Assembly (NCBI GenBank): GCA_051294375.1
Contig: CM119263.1
Coordinates: 22,408,833-22,472,832, forward strand
Source of the DNA: Paraspadella gotoi
Taxonomy: Eukaryota; Chaetognatha
DNA length: 64,000 nucleotides
Direction: 5' to 3'
A program made the translations under genes and the position numbers. Under the pieces are notes generated by a model. That model was not told where the DNA came from, ran no database searches, and was given only the letters and a program-made list of their open reading frames with translations. The stretch's first letter is position 1; every line of letters begins with the position of its first letter. Positions 1 to 10,828 of this stretch are shown here, piece by piece.

Positions 1-1540
1 TCTTTTTCTCTCTTTTCTCCTGCTGCTTCTGCCTTTTGTTTTATTTCTTTTTGTCTCTCTCTTTCTCTCTGCGTTTTTATTTAAAAAAAATTGAATTAGG
101 ATTGAACTCGTAAAATTAGGCATCGCATTTGTGCATGTTATCATTTTGCTATCGCAACATCGGGTTTTTATTTCGTTTTTGTTCTCAGGGGCTGCATCTG
201 CTGATCAGTTTCTTTTTGACAATGAAAATTTTTTTTTCTTGTTTTTCCCTTTTTTTTTCCAGAAACTAACTTGAATTTTCCTCGGTACTTCATTATTTTT
301 TTTAACTGACAATCGCAAAATATAATTTTTCTTTCTATTTATAAATTAATTTTCTTTTCTCAAATTTTATTTTTTTTGGTATCAAAATTTGTCATCAATC
401 CAGATTTTTCTTATGCGATTGCGACGATCCTTCTAAGATTTTTTTCTTAACGTTTTGAGCTCTATCAGAATCAATTAAAAAAACTTAGAATATTCCCAAA
501 AATTTTTGACATTATATAGCAATATAATATTTAGAGAAAAACAAAGTGTTTTTGAATTTATTACGATTTATTTTTAATAGACGGACATGTTTCGACTCTT
601 TGAGTTCGAGTCTCCATCAGCATTAAATATTAAAAAACAATGAAAAGAAAGGATTATCACATGTAGCAATATAATAAAATTAGCGAATTACTCATGGTTC
701 GGAACATTTTTGCAAAAAAATATTTTAACACAATAATTAATACCAATAATGGATAAGTTTAATGCTGTTCCCATTAAAATTTGAATTCGGTCGGCTACCG
801 CTCCTTTGACATTCAGATTGTTCAGACATATACTCCAATGTTTGTATCTATAAGACAAACCAAAATTTTAAAACTTTTTTTTTTATAAAAATATATCTTA
901 TAACAAAAAGGTCCTATTCAAATGTAAAAAATTTGCCTTTTTAAAATTTGATCATGCCATTGATGAGCATATAACTAAGAAAGTAAGCAAGCTGGATTAC
1001 TGGGAGTTAAAAAATAAAAAACGTCAACAATTTTTTAATCAGGATAACCAATTTGAAGTCGCTATATCAGATAATTTGGCTATAGTATTTGATCCTTTCA
1101 TTTTACTCCCATTTGAAATCCGTGTAAAAGTTTCAGAATCTTTTTATCTTTCATCGTACGTTTTAATAACCCTAAGATTATTATTTAGGGATCTGGGTCA
1201 ATACAGTTATCCAGCTATCCCTCCGGATATCCAGTATAATTTTTTTTTCATTTTTAATCTACTTCAAGTATAGTAAAATATCAGAAGAAAAAAGATTAGT
1301 CTTAAATCTATCAGATTTTTTTTGCTTCAGTTTTGCGGTAGAGTACTTCATTTTAAAAAATGTTTGCTCCTAAATGCACGGCCCGATTTTAATAAAATTT
1401 ATGCCAAACTTCCAATAAACTTTATATCACTTTTAAAATTTTTTAAAAAGTAAAATTTATACGGTGATTTTTCAAAGTCTGAAATAAAGTGGCGCTTTTT
1501 TTTTTGCACAGGACTGTATAGTATATGCGTATTATTAAGT
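1..1540. other. AT-rich sequence without recognisable gene
   Basis: The stretch is AT-rich with polypyrimidine tracts at the start and scattered homopolymers. One short open frame (1076-1273) begins with TTG, has no protein similarity I recognise, and is best treated as chance. Apart from the repeat fragment near 581 nothing else was identified. It probably lies within a long intron of the helicase gene whose last exons begin at 3450, or just upstream of them. Confidence 0.5.
581..622. repeat. Fragment of the ACGGACATGTTTCGACTC repeat family
   Basis: The segment carries ACGGACATGTTTCGACTC followed by a second GAGTC-containing stretch and TCCATCAG. The same word, or its reverse complement, recurs near 16915, 17197, 17345, 31711, 31758 and 48264. 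It is a truncated copy of a small inverted-repeat transposon family; fuller copies are described at 31660 and 48198. Confidence 0.6.
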
Positions 1541-2097
1541 ACAGAAGGCTTCATATTATAAAATGTGGTAACCCTTTTTTGTGACCAGAACACGTTCCGA
1601 GAAAACTACTGGACCAAATTTATTGAAATTTAGTATGAACGATCCCTATGTGAATATAAATAGAACTATCGAGGCGAATTTCAATATTTGACCCCTGAGC
1701 CGAGATATGGGGCCCCGGAGGGGTCACCCTTAGGGGCAATAAATGGTCAATTTTTTCATTATTTTTGTTTTGAACAGTTACATATACGTTTACTTTTCCA
1801 CAAAAACGTTTTAATTACCACAGAAATATGTTTAAAACGTCAATGCGCCTGATGCCACTAAAAAATTTCAAAAAATTTCAAAAAAAATTAGGTTTTTTTT
1901 GCCCCCCAGGGGTTCACCCCCAGGGCCCTGTATCTGTTGTCAGGGGTTGAATATTAAAATTTGCCTCGATAGTTCCATTTATATCGTCATTAAGACTCTA
2001 AATGTAAAATTTCATGAAATTCGATCAGGTAGTTTGGTAGGAACAGATTCTGGTCACGAAAAAGGGGTACCACATTTTATAATATGAAGCCTTCTGT
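1541..2097. mobile_element. Foldback-type element with long imperfect inverted arms
   Basis: The two ends are inverted copies: it starts ACAGAAGGCTTCATATTATA and ends with the reverse complement of that sequence. Similarity continues inward through the TGGTAACC/GGGGTACCA stretch and the GAACTATCGAGGC/GCCTCGATAGTTC stretch to a GC-rich core with GGGGCC and GGGCCC runs. No transposase frame is present, so this is a non-autonomous element. No target-site duplication was clear. A diverged relative lies in an intron at about 29028-30110. Confidence 0.7.
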
Positions 2098-2376
2098 ATA
2101 TACGTAAGTATATATACATTAATGCGGGTCAAAATTGATCACTTTTTATCATTAGGAGTTCTGTAATATAAAATTCATTTGTCAATCATATACTTAATCA
2201 ATATTTACTCTCACTTTTTTAACTAGTGAAGCACCGTATAACATTGAAGCATTTAAATATTTATCAATGCATAGTTAATAATTTTTTTTTTATTATATTT
2301 ATAAGATTTATTCAGATAGCCCATAAAAAAGTTTCTTCACAAAGTATAATTTGTTTTTCAATTTTTTGAGAATGTC

Positions 2377-2450
2377 GAAAAACAGGAACCGAACCTGGTC
2401 TCGGTGACGCCTCCTCGCGTGTCGACCCGTCAGGCTACTACTGAGTGAAG
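2377..2450 (-). repeat. tRNA-like segment with Pol III A and B boxes (SINE head or tRNA relic)
   Basis: Read on the minus strand the segment contains TAGCCTGACGGG, a fair match to the A box, and about 30 bases later GGTTCGGTTCC, a match to the B box. The B-box region can form a T-arm with a CAGG/CCTG stem and a TTCGGTT loop. The acceptor and anticodon stems do not fold convincingly, so a functional tRNA gene is unlikely. It borders the GC-rich block that follows. Confidence 0.35.
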
Positions 2451-2870
2451 CCTTGGACTTCACCTCGCGTCTCAGCCGGAAGTGGGCGCGGTCTTGTCTT
2501 CGGAGCCGTCGTAGCCTCTGCTACCCTGTTGTGGTGGTGTGGAGAATCGAAGTAGCTTGCGAAGGAACCCAAGTCCGTTGAAGGCGAGGGTGTCGAGCCT
2601 TGTGACGCCGTCTTTGCTAGGAGTCACGAGTCCATAGTAAAGTCTGAGGCTAGTGACTTGTGGCCTCTCCGCGCCTCTTTTTCCCGCGAGTCCCTGGGCT
2701 TGCAGTGTCTCTGTGGGCTGTCTCGAGGCCCTTGATGTAGGAAAGTTGGTGACGTAAAGCTTGACGTGAATGGCGTAAGGACTTCATAGCCCGTAATGAC
2801 TCGAGAGCCGATTGGAGACGGGTCTAAGTAACTCTCTAACTGAATGAAAAGGAGAGAATGCTTACAAAAA
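2451..2870. repeat. GC-rich block of unknown nature
   Basis: About 420 bp are markedly richer in GC than the surrounding DNA. No long open frame exists on either strand. Both flanks resemble sequence around 30905-31300 (shared CATTAANGCGGG, and later AAAATCATCATCAT followed by a TTTAATAAAACA-like stretch), so this block with the adjoining tRNA-like segment looks like an insertion into an older AT-rich repeat. It has no second copy in the window. Confidence 0.35.
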
Positions 2871-3449
2871 AGGAATAGAAAAAGCAGACGAATGTAATAG
2901 AAAAGTTACGTGACAATGAAATGGAATAAAATGAGCAATGAGAAAATGAATAAAACAGCGCCGTCTTTCATCAGAGGATAAGTGGGTTAATAAGGGAAAA
3001 CCATTAAAAATCATCATCATCATCATCATACCATAATTTTTAAAGTTTTTGCTATTTTTAGTTTTTAATAAAACATAAAAATTTGGAAATCTTGTAATAT
3101 TATTTTTTATTTATTTTTTCATGCTCTACCAGAATCCGTTTTTAAAAATTCTGAATTGAAAAAAAAAAAAAATTTTATGATTTTGTAGTAATACGATAAA
3201 CCTTAAATGCTTCTCTGTTATAACCTATACATAAAATCTTAAAATTTTTTTTAATTTCGTTATCCCACAGGGATGCTCTAACGTTATTTATATTACAAAA
3301 CTTTTTACTTTGTTCCGCCTTAGTACCATCATATAATATATAATACATATCTATTTATATGCATAAATTTCGGTATTTTTCGGCATGCATTTCGCGAGCT
3401 CTTTCCTCGTCAGGACATGATATTCGATTCAATTACCTCTTTTTTGTAG

Positions 3450-4457
3450 GCACGGCGTACACGTTTTTCACCCAGTCCAACGCACCCAAAGCCAAGGATC
3501 TCATCGACGTTTTAAAAGAAGCGAATCAAGTCGTCAATCCCAAACTCTACGAAATGGTCGAATCCGCGAAATTCATGAACAGAAATAAATCTCGTAAGTT
3601 TTCTGACCGGAGGTAGACGAATTTTCTGCTCAGCGTTTGCTCATAGATTTTGAAAATTTTATGTCAGATTATATTTTTTTAATGTCATTGTCCCTTCGGA
3701 AAAGATTCGTTCTACTTCGTTAAAAATTGTTTCATGCATTCAACAGGCGGTCGTTGGGGCGGCGGTGGTGGCGGTGGCGGTTCTTATGGAGGCCGTAGCG
3801 GCGGCCGCGGCGGGTCCTTCGGGGGTGGTCGCGGTGGTTTTGGAGGCGGATATGGCGGTGGCGGTGGCCGTGGAGGAGGATCTGGAGGTTATGGCGGTGG
3901 CGGCCGTTACAATGGCACTCCCACGACCGGTTCCGGTTATGGTGCCAAAAGGCCGACGGGAGGATTTGGAGGTGAGGCTTTTTTTTTGTTTTGTTCAAGT
4001 TGAGACTTAAAATTTTTCATTCGCCTTGGTTCCATTTTCGCCTCTTTTCAATTTTTGAGTTTTTGTCAACTTTATCGAATAGTGCGGGACCAAGAATGAG
4101 AAAACAAAAGTTAAAACATCAACTTCATTCGTAGTTTGTAGCAACTTTTCGTAAAACCTATTTAAATTTAACAACATTTTTCTCGCTCTTTCCCACCGTT
4201 CCATAGGTTGGCAGTAAGTTGTCGGCAAAATCAGCCAATCTTGCCCGCTCTGACTGTCCCCCTTCCCAGGTGTCCCAGATTCTCAAATGGCTAAGCCACC
4301 ACGGCCCTCCAATCATCAACTGAACCCGGCTTCGTTGCCCTTTCAACCAGCGCCACGTCACCCTTTTCAGGGGGCACCCCCGGGCGCGTTCGCCCCTAAC
4401 ATGTATCATTTTTGGAGTTCTAACCCACCCCCTGCCCCCGAGCCCATGCAAGAGTAG
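3450..4457 (+). CDS. DDX5: DEAD-box RNA helicase, DDX5/DDX17 (p68) type, last three exons (partial)
   Basis: Only the 3' end of the gene is in the window. Exons join in phase: 3450-3593, 3747-3971 and 4270-4457 (TAG). The first exon encodes the end of the helicase C-terminal domain (GTAYTFFTQSNAPKAKDLID, then EANQVVNPKLYEMVE), which matches the block closing the RecA2 domain in p68/DDX5 and DDX17. The second exon is a Gly/Arg-rich RGG tail of about 75 residues, typical of RNA-binding tails in this family. The third is Pro-rich and ends PEPMQE. The family unwinds RNA in splicing, transcription and ribosome biogenesis, and is nuclear. The DEAD and SAT motifs must lie upstream, beyond a long intron. 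Family is confident; DDX5 versus DDX17 cannot be separated. Confidence 0.85.
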
Positions 4458-6041
4458 TTGGTTGAAACGACGTAAAATTTTTCTTTTTTGCACGTATAAA
4501 CCCTTCCAGTTGGACTGTATTTTAAATAATATTCTATACCCTTTATTGTAGTATGTTTGTAGTCGTTAGTAAAAATATTCCATTAGATATCATGACGAAA
4601 ACTTCCCGAGCAATTACGAATTTAAGTTAAAACTACGTCTTTTTCTTGCTTGTAAACATCGATCTTTAGGTAGTATCTTCTACCTATTGCGTATATTCAC
4701 GAGTTAAGACATCTTAATCATTTTTCACTGTCAAAGCAACAACTTTTGGTTGAATCATGTTTTCACATGATAATTTATTTATTTGACATTCCGATATTTT
4801 TTTTTTGTTTCCAAGTTTTTGCCTGTGTTTCAAGGCCCCCAATCTGTGATCTGATAATTGTTAGGTTCACTCCATTTTTTGCTGTTTAAGCCTTTGTTGT
4901 TATAGGAAATATTTTAGTAAAATTTTTTATGCGAATTTATGCGTGAGGATCGCTATGTTAATTTCTAAGTTAAAAGTGCGCTTTTAATTTGCCTATGTGA
5001 TGGATTTATTAAAAAAACAGCAATTTATGATGAGCCATTAGACTTATGGCACAATGCAGATGAATGGGAATAAATTTCTTGAGTGCCTTGTTTTTATGCC
5101 TTAAAAACTAAATAATTAAAGTTAAAAAATTACTAGTCTTCACTCATCTAGTTAACTGATGAACAAAGTTTTAACGAATTCTTTGTTATTAATTCTCGTT
5201 CTAGCTGCATTGGGCCTGAAAGTTTTGGACGGGTGCTTAATAATTCTGACTTTATTGATCATATCTGTGCCGAGGTCGTGATCGGAGCCTAAGCTAAATA
5301 GTCTTTAGTTTTTTCTTTTTTTTTAAATTTCAAGGCTTCTCTGTCATGATCTATTCGTTGGAACCTATTCTCTAGTTTGAGACATTGACATCTGTGATCG
5401 TTAATTGATGTTGGAATGTATTTTCAAAAATTGTTATCTTCTTTGTTAAACAAAACTGAGCATCTCGCCTTTGTCTGTTATTTCTCATTGTGAACCCATC
5501 ACATTTGATATTTATATTTTTATCATTAATGTAAGATTTTCTTTCAATAGTGACCCCCTCCTCAATATTAAGTTTTTAAGGGTGCCACTATTTATTAAAG
5601 TGTGTGATGGTTTTATTAATTCACCAAATCAATTGGTGAACTGCTGGTGAAGAACTGGTAGCCGACATTTGGCAGTCAATTCAAGCAGCAACAAGATGCT
5701 CTCCTATGTTTTAAGATGCTTTGTTTTCTTTATTTAATGAAAAAAAAACATTAAAAAGATAACAATTGATTTTCTAAGGACAAAATCGTATTGGCTGACC
5801 CCTAAAGGTTTGAATAACAGAGGAGCGGGGTCATGCGAAAGTCTTCACACTATGATCAATCGATAGAAATGTAATGGGGGATCCTTGGATAAGTTTTTTG
5901 TCAAATCTCGTATTTTACCTAGATATTTGTACAATTTTTTCGACCAAAACGGTAAATTTCTTCAGAACTAGTTTCAGTTTTAAATCCTCTAAAAGAATCG
6001 TTTTGGTATCGTCCTTCTTTTCAGTTATTACATACTTTCGA
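4458..6041. other. Intergenic region and probable helicase 3' UTR
   Basis: No coding region was recognised. The part after the helicase stop is AT-rich and probably holds its 3' UTR. A polypyrimidine tract ending TTCTTTTCAG at 6024 is a good splice acceptor 17 bases before the FAM177 start codon. Confidence 0.5.
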
Positions 6042-6569
6042 ATGTCTTCCTCGACGTCGATAGTGACTGATGACGCCATCTCGGTCGCCACGGATGTAGA
6101 GGCGCCTAAACGAAAGCCCAAACGGATCTTGTACTTTTCGGACGGCGTCCTGGAAGAGTACAGCGACGATGAAATAATCGATCCGATCCACGATCCGGTC
6201 GTGGTTAAAGACCAACCCGTGAAGGAAACCCGAAACATGGACTGGGGAGAATATCTTTTTCATCTCTCTTTACGAGCGGGCGTCAAGTCTCTCGCCGTCT
6301 GCGACTACCTTGGCGAAAGGTTCGCATGGATCCTGGGCATCACGTCGCCTAAGTTTCAGTCGGCCATCGACGAAAGAGAATGGCGGCAGAGGGAGGAGGA
6401 GGCGGAGAGGCAGCGGGAGGAGAGAGAGAGAATGGCAAGACTCAAACGCAACGCCGTCGACTTTGTCAAATCCGAACTCACCGTTGATAAGGAACCCGTG
6501 GCGCCGGGGAAAGGTCTTGATTTGAACAAAGATGAGGACATTTTGGCGACTGAAAAAGAGAGATACTAA
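6042..6569 (+). CDS. FAM177A1: FAM177 family protein
   Basis: A 175-residue single-exon frame. The core KRKPKRILYFSDGVLEEYSD, followed by WGEYLFHLSLRAG, VCDYLGERFAWILGITSPKF and QSAIDEREW, matches the conserved block of FAM177A1/B (charged ridge, a hydrophobic helix ending CDFLGE, then LGIS-PKYQYAIDE). A Glu/Arg-rich coiled-coil follows at about residues 106-130. FAM177 proteins are small and poorly characterised; human FAM177A1 has been linked to the Golgi. I chose ATG 6042 because the longer open frame from 5874 has a different composition and a splice acceptor ends at 6024, so the upstream part is probably intron. Family assignment is firm; function is not. Confidence 0.85.
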   Translation: MSSSTSIVTDDAISVATDVEAPKRKPKRILYFSDGVLEEYSDDEIIDPIHDPVVVKDQPVKETRNMDWGEYLFHLSLRAGVKSLAVCDYLGERFAWILGITSPKFQSAIDEREWRQREEEAERQREERERMARLKRNAVDFVKSELTVDKEPVAPGKGLDLNKDEDILATEKERY

Positions 6570-8051
6570 GCCTTCTATACGGAAGAGAATTTTTAACCGC
6601 TATTTATTTTGTTGTCTTCACTAGATGGCCTTTTTCTCAAACAATCAAAAGCTTAATTATTTACATTTCTTTCCAAAAAGACTCTGCTAAGTCACTTATA
6701 ACCATTCCGACATTTTTCTTTGTATTGTTTTGTCATTTATGGGAAATTTGCTTAATTTACAGACACAGTTACGTATTTCAACAAAAATGTAAAACATTAA
6801 CTCCTATGAAACTGTTCGACGAACACTTGCTGGACTCGGGATGAGGTAAGTTAAGGCGGTGGGTAGTAAATTTTTATCTATTCGCTTTCACAGTTTCTAT
6901 TTTCTCTGGCTGCACGCTATCATTGTTATCTGTCCTAAAGAACATCTGCTTTCATACATTTCATTAATTTCCTTTAAAACACATGGGTGTAGGTAATAAT
7001 AAAAATAATAAGAATACGACATAATAGAAAATTAGATATTTACTGAGGGAATATTGACCTAAAATATTTTGATTAATTTTTCTTGTCTTTTTTTTTGTCC
7101 TATAATATGTGAGGGGAGGTTAAAATGTTTTTGAGAAAATTAAAGTGTACTAATAAGCTTAAACATTGAATAGTGAGCAAAGACACTTAATGTCGCTGGT
7201 TGATGACAACGTCCTAAACAAATATAATTACATCAATACTGCAAAGGTTAAAACAACCGAAGTTTTACTTTGATTTTTCGGGAATGCGAAATAGGTAAAA
7301 AATTGTCGTAATATTTGTAAGACACGTATGTAAAATATATGTACTACGTAATTTGACTTTGCTTTTCCTATTATGTCGTAATCTTCAGAAGATGCAGCAC
7401 GTTTGTACATGATATCATGGCGGAGTTAATATTACGTAAACATTTTATTTTCAGATAATAATTTTTTCTTTTTCTTTCGTTTTTTCAGAATGAAACTATG
7501 GCTTAAGTATTGTAAGAACTAGTTTAAAGGGATATACAATATTGGCCATTAGTTTATTGCGCGTCAACCTGGCTTCCAAAATTCAAGAGATGGTTTTGCA
7601 TCAACGATATATCATCATAAGCGATTTCGTTTGTCAACGATTTCAACTTATCTTTAGACTACGGTGAAACTTTCAATTTACTTTCAGTTGTTTTATTTAA
7701 GTATCAGATTATGGTTTTTCTTGGTAAGAACATATCAATTAATTATTACTTTATAATATCAGTGACTTATTTAAATTTGAAAATCTGAATGTTACGAAAT
7801 TTTATAAGAAATGTTTTATTTTGAAGCCTTGGCCGAAGATAATACTTACTACACTTATCCCAAAACACTAATTAACTCTTATTTCAGTGAAACTGTATAT
7901 TAAATAATAATTTCCCGCCATAGATTATTCAAACCCTTCTTAAAATCGAAAACGACACTTGTAAATCGGAAATTAGTGATTTTTTTTAAAAATCAAAAAC
8001 GTCTGCTGTATTTTCTTTTAACCAAAACTAAGAAGAAAAAAACTTTTAATC
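6570..8051. other. Intergenic region
   Basis: AT-rich with no recognised gene. The far end should contain the 5' UTR of the first hnRNP-like gene. No transposon ends were recognised. Confidence 0.4.
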
Positions 8052-8873
8052 ATGGTGGAAGTCGATTCGTCGACTAACGGGGAATCCAACGGGGATCTTA
8101 TCAAAGCTTCCATTAACGAAAATGACGACCGAAAACTGTTCGTTGGTTCCCTCGCTTGGGAAACGACTGAGCCTCAGTTCAAAGAGTATTTCGAAAAATA
8201 CGGTGCGATCAAACAGGCCACTATAAAGATGGATGGCATGGGTCGTTCGAAGGGATTTGGCTTCATTCTTTTCGAAGACGGCGGTTCCGTAGACAAAGTT
8301 CTCGCCGAGGAATCTCACTCCTTGGGAAATAGAAAAATCGAGCCGAAACGAGCCACGCCCAAAGAGAAAGTTAGGAAAATCTTCGTCGGTGGCGTCAGCC
8401 CCGATCTTCCCGAGGAGGACATTAAAAAGCATTTCGAAAAGTTCGGCGAGATCGAGGAGATGGAGACTCCAATGAACAAAGAGAAAAACATTCGCAAGGG
8501 ATTCGTCTTCATCACTTTCAAAACTCCCGAGGCGTGCGATGCCGCCACCGCCAAAGGCATGCTGAAACAGGACTTGGGCGACCGTAAGGTCGACGTCAAA
8601 AAAGCCGTTCCTCAAGAAGTCCACCAGGGGAACTTTCGCGGCGGCCGGGGCGGCGGGCGCGGGGCTCGGGGAGGCAGGGGAGGTTATGGGGCTCCTAGCT
8701 ATTATGGGGCGTCAATGGCCGACCCTTACGGCGCCTATTACGGGTACGATCCCTGGGCGCCGTACTACGATCCCATATATCACGGTGGCGCCGCCTATGG
8801 CGGACAAGTTGCTCCGGGCAAGTCCCCCAGAGGCAGAGGGAGGGGTGGTCGGGGACGCGGTCGCCCCTATTGA
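8052..8873 (+). CDS. Two-RRM hnRNP, squid / hnRNP D-AB type, paralog 1 (intronless CDS)
   Basis: A 273-residue protein in one exon. RRM1 (about residues 27-100) has RNP2 KLFVGSL and RNP1 KGFGFILF; RRM2 (about 111-185) has RNP2 KIFVGGV and RNP1 KGFVFITF. The layout and linker (KRATPKEKVRK) match Drosophila squid and vertebrate hnRNP D/AB. The tail is an RGG and Gly/Tyr-rich low-complexity region ending GRGRPY. Such proteins bind single-stranded RNA and act in mRNA splicing, localisation and stability. It is the first of three head-to-tail paralogs. Unlike the other two it has no intron in RRM2: GEIEEMETP reads through where they are split at GEI(G^AA)SMELP. Confidence 0.9.
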   Translation: MVEVDSSTNGESNGDLIKASINENDDRKLFVGSLAWETTEPQFKEYFEKYGAIKQATIKMDGMGRSKGFGFILFEDGGSVDKVLAEESHSLGNRKIEPKRATPKEKVRKIFVGGVSPDLPEEDIKKHFEKFGEIEEMETPMNKEKNIRKGFVFITFKTPEACDAATAKGMLKQDLGDRKVDVKKAVPQEVHQGNFRGGRGGGRGARGGRGGYGAPSYYGASMADPYGAYYGYDPWAPYYDPIYHGGAAYGGQVAPGKSPRGRGRGGRGRGRPY

Positions 8874-9186
8874 CTTTTCTCTTCCATTCCTTTAGATTTT
8901 ATTTAATGTAATCTTTTTGAAAATTCTTTTTGTTGCCGTTTTTCCTTTGTATTATTTTGTTATGTTCTGGTTAATCGAGTGCAATTTGGGGGGGGGGCTC
9001 CTTTGCTAGTATGAAATTATATAATATGGTCCCATTATTTGTCGTCATGTTTGTATTCTCCGTAAGATGTATGATATATAACTTTAAAATCATTATAAAA
9101 GTTTTGTGGGTCTTAAATTTTTTCAGAACTTTGCTTTGTTTAGAAATTATATAAAACATACATTTGTTCCAAAAACAAAGGGGGAA
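8874..9186. other. Spacer between hnRNP paralogs 1 and 2
   Basis: This spacer holds the 3' UTR of paralog 1 and the 5' leader of paralog 2. A tract ending TTTTTTCAG at 9126 is a strong acceptor-like site 60 bases before the next start codon. Confidence 0.5.
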
Positions 9187-10177
9187 ATGGCTCAAGCCAC
9201 AGAAAACGGGGAGGCAGAAAACGGGAAGAAAGACTCGATTATGGCGACCGCGAACGAAAACGACGAACGAAAGCTGTTCGTCAATAGCCTCTCTTGGGAA
9301 ACTACGGAGGAAGAGTTTAGGGAATATTTCGAACAGTTTGGAGTCGTGAAGCAGGCCACAATCAAATTAAATGAGTTGGGACAATCCAAAGGATTTGGCT
9401 TCATTCTTTTCGAGGACTCGGGCTCGATTGAGAAGGTCAACAGTCAACAGTCGCACGTCATCAACGGGCGGAAGGTCAACGCGAAGAAGGCAACGCCAAA
9501 AGAGCGTATCCGGAAGATCTTCGTCGGCGGCGTCAGTCCAGATTTGCCCGAAGGGGATATCCGGACGCATTTTGAGCAGTACGGAGAAATCGGTAAAAAA
9601 TTTAAAAAATTCTAAAAAAACATGGTAAACTACGAAAAAAAAGTTCACGAAACAACTATTTTGTATTGCGTAAAATCACATCACTCTTTTGGTTTCTTTT
9701 TTCTTTCTTTCGATACGTATACATTCGTCGTCAGAATCCATGGAGCTTCCGATGAACAAGGAAAAAAATCCTCCCATCCGCAAAGGGTTTTGCTTCATTA
9801 CATTTAAAGACGCGGCCGCCTGTGACGCGGCCACGGCCAAGGGCAAACTAAAACAAGAACTCGGCGACCGGTCGGTCGACGTAAAAAAAGCAGTACCCCA
9901 AGACGTTCACCAAAGCAGAGGGGGCATTTTGCGAGGAGGCCCTCGGGGAAGAGGGGGGGCGCCCCGAGGCGTCGGTGGCTTCGCCACCTATGGAGGGGGA
10001 TACCCCGATCCCTACGGTTATTACGGTTACGACCCATACTACGGATACGACGCGTACGGATACGGCTACGGTTACGGCTACCCCCCAGCCCCCCTTGTCG
10101 GTGGCGGGAAAATGCGGGGAGGTCCGCGGGGCAGGGTCGGACTACGAGGTGCTAGAGGTCGAGGCCGGCCTTACTGA
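9187..10177 (+). CDS. Two-RRM hnRNP, squid / hnRNP D-AB type, paralog 2
   Basis: Two exons, 9187-9592 and 9735-10177 (142-bp intron, phase 1), give 282 residues. RRM1 carries KLFVNSL and KGFGFILF; RRM2 carries KIFVGGV and, after the intron, KGFCFITF. The intron splits a Glu codon (G^AA) just before SMELPMNKEK. The C-terminal tail alternates RGG blocks with a Tyr/Gly-rich segment (YYGYDPYYGYDAYGYGYGYG) of prion-like composition and ends RGRGRPY, nearly the same end as paralog 1. The start at 9187 follows a splice-acceptor-like site at 9126. Similarity to the neighbours over both RRMs shows tandem duplication. RNA binding is expected; the specific target is unknown. Confidence 0.9.
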
Positions 10178-10828
10178 CAATGACATTTTTCTTTTTATTA
10201 AATTTGTTTCCATTAGAACCATTCCATCGTATTTAAGTGATTATTTTTTAATAAAGCGTTGGTTTAACAATGCTGAGCAAATTGTTTCTTAAGTTGAATT
10301 TTGTACTAGTATTAAATTTGATCTCTTCATTACTCAAACCTTGTTAAACACTGTTGAAGTTTTTAAAGTAACCGGAATTTCATGCGGAGCTGCTAAATTG
10401 TCTTTTTAGATCTATTTGTAGTTTATTTATAGTGCCTGTGTATCTGTTAATGAAAACTGTTAATATTTAACAGCTGAAACTATAATTTACCCGAGATTTT
10501 CTAGAACTTGCCATACTCTGCAACTCCGCATGCGTACCTGAAATCTCAGCCTTTTTGTTCATTGAAAATTTTTTTATGAACTGTGGTAAAAAATTTTTCT
10601 AGTCTATGTTAAGAACTATTATTAGTTCAAACAAACTCATTGAGAAACTTTAAACTATATCATTAATCCAAATGTAAAAAACATTTTTCATTGTGTTTCA
10701 GAAGTTTGTCAGAGTCAGTTTTACCTAAGTGGTCGCACCTAAAACTCTTTTTTGAAGAATCCGTAAAGAAGCAAAATAAGAAACTGTTTCTTCGTTTTTT
10801 GGGGAGAAAGTTTATTTGGCGGAAAAAA
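10178..10828. other. Spacer between hnRNP paralogs 2 and 3, with poly(A) signal at 10250
   Basis: An AATAAA at 10250-10255 lies 73 bases after the paralog 2 stop and is a plausible polyadenylation signal. A TTGTGTTTCAG acceptor-like site ends near 10701, upstream of paralog 3. No gene is present between them. Confidence 0.55.

Noticed and set aside
3732-4010. Alternative frames over the Gly-rich exon (His/Arg-rich and Ala/Val-rich)
   Set aside because: They are shadows of the RGG exon of the helicase, which is supported by in-phase flanking exons.
5874-6041. Upstream 56 codons of the FAM177 frame
   Set aside because: The sequence is AT-rich and hydrophobic, unlike FAM177, and a splice acceptor ends at 6024; ATG 6042 is the better start.
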